From CALRGE01 sp964365765 (lineage in GTDB: Bacteria; Patescibacteriota; Gracilibacteria; UBA1369; 2-02-FULL-48-14): a stretch of 15,654 nt of DNA. Both the position numbers and the translations under genes were made by a program. Below the pieces are notes generated by a model. That model was given only the letters and a program-made list of their open reading frames with translations, searched no databases and was not told the DNA's origin. The stretch spans positions 1 to 15,654 of the forward strand of contig CAYIRB010000020.1 in the NCBI GenBank assembly GCA_964365765.1, in the 5' to 3' direction. This document shows, piece by piece, positions 14,184 through 15,654 of the stretch. The first letter of the stretch is position 1, and every line of letters begins with the position of its first letter.

Positions 14184-14189
14184 ATTGTT

Positions 14190-14198
14190 TGATATAAT
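14190..14198 (+). promoter_or_regulatory. Extended -10 promoter for the tiny ORF and small membrane protein
   Basis: TGATATAAT is a perfect extended -10 on the plus strand. Predicted start of transcription is near 14205. The same bases read on the minus strand include TATATC seven bases before the methyltransferase ATG, so this may be a compact divergent promoter. Confidence 0.55.
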
Positions 14199-14233
14199 TG
14201 GCGCTTGCGTGTAGCATACAAAAAAAGCCGACA

Positions 14234-14353
14234 ATGGTATACCTAATTCTTGTAGCTGTACTGATGATAGGCTTTCCATATATCCTTAACGCCCTTATCT
14301 CATGTTTCTCTTCAGAAGCCACAAAAAGCTCGGTCACAAACAAACGTCGGTAG
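14234..14353 (+). CDS. Candidate 39-residue hydrophobic small protein
   Basis: An ATG about 29 nt downstream of the predicted transcription start opens a 39-codon frame ending in TAG. The product has one strongly hydrophobic helix (residues 2-23, starting MVYLILVAVLMIGFPYIL) followed by a Ser/Lys/Arg-rich polar tail, the look of a single-span membrane peptide. It overlaps the next gene by 52 bp in another frame, so its translation could couple to that gene. Being short, it could be a chance frame; the placement between a good promoter and the next start codon is the main argument that it is used. Confidence 0.4.
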   Translation: MVYLILVAVLMIGFPYILNALISCFSSEATKSSVTNKRR

Positions 14354-14745
14354 TCGGCTTTGTTATCGCTGTCATGTCATTGTTGATTACGGCGATCATT
14401 GCTTACGTTCCGCCGGTCGTGCTCGGTTTCCTTTATAAGGAAGGCATTGGCAATCTCGAACTTTATTTCATTTTGTTCAACGTGGTGCTGTTTCTTTCTT
14501 TGCAGGCCTTGGTGCTTTTCGGTTTTCCGATTTATTACGCGCAAGATAAGAAGGATCACAATACCGGTTTCCAAGTATTGCTTTACGGACTTATGTGGAT
14601 GGTGATTTTGTTCACCGCCGTTGTATTGCTCAGCGCGCAATTTTTCGCGGTAAAAACTTTGTCGGTTGATGATATTCAGAAGACGCTCCAGACGGAGGAC
14701 ACCGGCCTTCCTGCTCCATCAATATCGGACGCGGTTACTCAGTAA
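14302..14745 (+). CDS. Small integral membrane protein, family not recognised
   Basis: This 147-residue protein has three clear hydrophobic segments (about 18-42, 50-76 and 90-117) and a polar C-terminal tail of about 30 residues (LSVDDIQKTLQTEDTG onward). Residues 1-15 are basic, which would hold the N-terminus inside. There is no recognisable catalytic motif. The ATG at 14302 lies within the tiny ORF, and no ribosome-binding site precedes it, so translation may depend on the upstream frame. The transcript ends in the strong terminator at 14750-14786. Confidence 0.7.
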   Translation: MFLFRSHKKLGHKQTSVVGFVIAVMSLLITAIIAYVPPVVLGFLYKEGIGNLELYFILFNVVLFLSLQALVLFGFPIYYAQDKKDHNTGFQVLLYGLMWMVILFTAVVLLSAQFFAVKTLSVDDIQKTLQTEDTGLPAPSISDAVTQ

Positions 14746-14749
14746 TTTA

Positions 14750-14786
14750 AAAAGCCCTCACACGCCAAGGCGGGGAGGGCTTTTTT
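14750..14786. terminator. Bidirectional intrinsic terminator
   Basis: AAAAGCCCTC pairs with GAGGGCTTTT, and an inner CGCC/GGCG stem around AA extends the hairpin. A run of T follows on the plus strand (TTTTTT, 14781-14786), and the A run before the stem serves the minus strand. It lies between the converging stops at 14745 and 14798 and should end both transcripts. It is the only textbook terminator at a convergent junction in this window. Confidence 0.9.
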
Positions 14787-14797
14787 GTATTCCAATA

Positions 14798-14995
14798 TTA
14801 TTTCTTCTTTAGCATTGGAAGACCGGTTCGCTTGTTTTCCATTACGGCGTATCCTGCCGGAAGAGAATCAATAGCGTCCGACTTTGCCTTTCGAGCAAAG
14901 TAATAAATTTGCTGCTTGCGGCCGCCACGGAGTGTTACCATCTTTCCGTGAAGGATGTAAGCCTGTCCTTTGCTGTTGGTTACTGAGTAAGCCAT
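14798..14995 (-). CDS. Conserved-type small basic protein, 65 residues, function unknown
   Basis: The protein has 65 residues, rich in Lys, Arg and Gly. It reads as a short β-rich domain: VTNSKGQAYILHGK, then TLRGGRKQQIYYFAR, then DSLPAGYAVMENKRTGLPMLKKK. I recall very similar short proteins annotated as hypothetical in many bacteria, with the same LRGGR...IYYF and LPAGY...NxRTGLP pattern, but I cannot name a tested function. Charge and size suggest binding to RNA, DNA or a ribosomal surface; that is inference. It has its own strong promoter (TTGCCA-17-TATAAT), which suggests high constant expression. Confidence 0.8.
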   Translation of the reverse strand: MAYSVTNSKGQAYILHGKMVTLRGGRKQQIYYFARKAKSDAIDSLPAGYAVMENKRTGLPMLKKK

Positions 14996-15026
14996 AGCAT
15001 TTGGGGTTAGGAACTAAACCGTGGAA

Positions 15027-15055
15027 ATTATAGTAAGGTATTTACAGATTGGCAA
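15027..15055 (-). promoter_or_regulatory. Promoter of the 65-residue protein, TTGCCA-17-TATAAT
   Basis: On the minus strand TTGCCA (15055 down to 15050) matches the -35 at five of six positions. After 17 bp comes a perfect TATAAT (15032 down to 15027). Predicted start is near 15020, giving a leader of about 25 nt with no Shine-Dalgarno motif. Confidence 0.75.
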
Positions 15056-15075
15056 ACCTGTTTGGCTTGCGTAAC

Positions 15076-15152
15076 GGGATAAATGTGTCATTCCCTTGGT
15101 GTTTTAACCTGTAAAAGGTTTATCCCTGAAAGGGTCCATTTTGCCCTTTTTT
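15076..15152 (+). ncRNA. Possible structured RNA ending in a weak intrinsic terminator
   Basis: GGGATAAA (15076-15083) pairs perfectly with TTTATCCC (15119-15126) over a 35-nt loop. Within that loop CCT and AGG pair around GTAAA. Just downstream AAAGGG (15129-15134) pairs with CCCTTT (15144-15149), and the T run reaches 15152, which resembles an intrinsic terminator on the plus strand. No protein gene on that strand would use it, so a small RNA of about 110 nt is possible. A TATAGT at 15029-15034 could be its -10, but no -35 supports it. Confidence 0.25.
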
Positions 15153-15172
15153 AAGCCATTTTAATGATTGGT

Positions 15173-15200
15173 TTGACTTAAAAGGTCGATTACGTATACT
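15173..15200 (+). promoter_or_regulatory. Promoter of tRNA-Glu, TTGACT-16-TATACT
   Basis: TTGACT (15173-15178) matches the -35 at five of six positions. After 16 bp comes TATACT (15195-15200), matching the -10 at five of six. Predicted start is near 15207, giving a 5' leader of about eight bases before the mature tRNA. Confidence 0.75.
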
Positions 15201-15214
15201 TTTCAAGTCGCTTC

Positions 15215-15289
15215 GGTCCCATCGTCTAGTGGTTAGGACAACAGGTTTTCATCCTGTAAACAGGAGTTCAATTCTCCTTGGGACTACCA
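15215..15289 (+). tRNA. tRNA-Glu (anticodon UUC), CCA encoded
   Basis: The cloverleaf is complete. The acceptor stem is GGTCCCA with TGGGACT (one G-U pair at the end). The D arm lies around GTCTAGTGGTTAGGAC. The anticodon stem ACAGG/CCTGT holds the loop TTTTCAT with anticodon TTC. The T arm is AGGAG/CTCCT with TTCAATT in the loop, where position 4 of the usual TTCGA is A followed by A. The discriminator is A and the CCA end is encoded at 15287-15289. Confidence 0.95.
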
Positions 15290-15303
15290 AAGGTGGTTTA
15301 CGC

Positions 15304-15309
15304 TATACT
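15304..15309 (+). promoter_or_regulatory. Possible -10 box of the DUF4349 gene
   Basis: TATACT lies just after the tRNA, with a predicted start near 15316 and an 18-nt leader. No clear -35 is present, because the correct position falls in the tRNA 3' end. The gene may equally be read through from the tRNA promoter. Confidence 0.35.
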
Positions 15310-15333
15310 GGGTTTTGTATTTAACCGAATATT

Positions 15334-15654
15334 ATGAAAATCATAAATTTTTACCACAAACATAAGAAAATAATTTTAATCTCGCTCGGCATTTTGCTCG
15401 TGGCGGGTGTTTCTTATTTTAAGAATTATAATCCGCCGGTCACCATGCAAGATTACGGTGGCGGGTACGCGACTGAAAAATTGTTCGCCATGTCTTCAGA
15501 GTCTTCCTACGAATCAACGGTTGTCGACAGCTCAGCGAAAGTTATTAAGACGGGTGCTTTGAATTTGCATGTGGACGACGTGCGCGGAAAGGTCGGAGAA
15601 ATCAAAACGTATATAGAAGGTTTGGGCGGTTACGTGGGGGAGTCGAGCACGACG
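15334..15654 (+). CDS. DUF4349-domain membrane protein (partial, runs off the window)
   Basis: The first 107 residues are visible. A basic start (KIINFYHKHKK) leads into one membrane span (about 13-27), so the N-terminus should be inside and the rest outside. After a Ser/Tyr/Gly-rich linker (about 30-67), the segment KVIKTGALNLHVDDVRGKV (from about 69) followed by GLGGYVGESS matches the start of DUF4349. Proteins of that family normally continue with a long coiled coil and a second membrane span near the C-terminus, which would lie beyond this window. Role unknown; the fold has been compared with envelope-spanning or sensor modules. Confidence 0.8.
   Translation, partial: MKIINFYHKHKKIILISLGILLVAGVSYFKNYNPPVTMQDYGGGYATEKLFAMSSESSYESTVVDSSAKVIKTGALNLHVDDVRGKVGEIKTYIEGLGGYVGESSTT

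Noticed and set aside
1..15654. Reassigned UGA codon (glycine), as in some CPR lineages
   Set aside because: TGA ends comEC and the FecR-domain gene at sensible places, and no conserved gene contains an in-frame TGA, so the standard code explains the window.
1..15654. CRISPR arrays, insertion sequences, prophage or attachment sites
   Set aside because: No spaced long repeats, terminal inverted repeats, transposase or integrase signatures were seen. The tRNA-Glu 3' end is not repeated nearby as an attachment site would be.

Overview
The window looks like chromosomal DNA from a Candidate Phyla Radiation (Patescibacteria) type bacterium; Peregrinibacteria or a relative is a guess from overall flavour, not a demonstrated assignment. 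The signs are compact monocistronic or short operonic genes, a ComEC cut down to its membrane parts, small conserved proteins, DUF4349- and DUF5667-like proteins, and no recognisable Shine-Dalgarno sequence before any start codon I examined. The standard genetic code fits: TGA ends two genes and is never in frame inside one. I see no insertion sequence, prophage, CRISPR array or plasmid function.

Layout. (1) 1-1710: the tail of an upstream gene, a canonical TTGACA/TATAGT promoter, a membrane-anchored coiled-coil protein, and a convergent LysM-like protein. (2) 1708-3064, minus strand: a DedA-family membrane protein and an unrecognised 234-residue protein. (3) 3072-4055: an HNH nuclease-like gene behind an unusual direct-repeat operator. 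(4) 4082-8385, plus strand: class I fructose-bisphosphate aldolase and class I fructose-1,6-bisphosphatase overlapping by one base, then an ECF sigma factor and a large FecR/DUF5667 membrane protein that is probably its anti-sigma partner. (5) 8299-12249, minus strand: an envelope cluster read in the order LytR-CpsA-Psr protein, rRNA-type pseudouridine synthase, D-Ala-D-Ala carboxypeptidase, MraY. (6) 12297-13786: ComEC behind a second, three-copy version of the operator in region 3. (7) 13638-15654: a membrane-anchored methyltransferase (minus), a tiny hydrophobic ORF and a small membrane protein (plus), a bidirectional terminator, a conserved 65-residue protein (minus), a possibly structured intergenic stretch, tRNA-Glu(UUC) and the start of a DUF4349 protein.

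How it fits together. The most interesting signal is regulatory. TTCAGG direct repeats at exact 11-bp spacing sit the same 10 bp upstream of the -10 box of the HNH gene (two copies) and of comEC (three copies). Neither promoter has a usable -35 box. This is the geometry of a PhoB/OmpR-type activator site and suggests that a DNA-uptake protein and a nuclease are controlled together. Elsewhere the promoters follow a second habit: the -10 (usually TAGAAT or TATAAT) lies on or beside the stop codon of the preceding gene, and the next start codon follows after only 6-24 nt, so many mRNAs should be leaderless or nearly so. Two convergent gene pairs overlap tail to tail by 87 and 149 bp, leaving no room for ordinary terminators.
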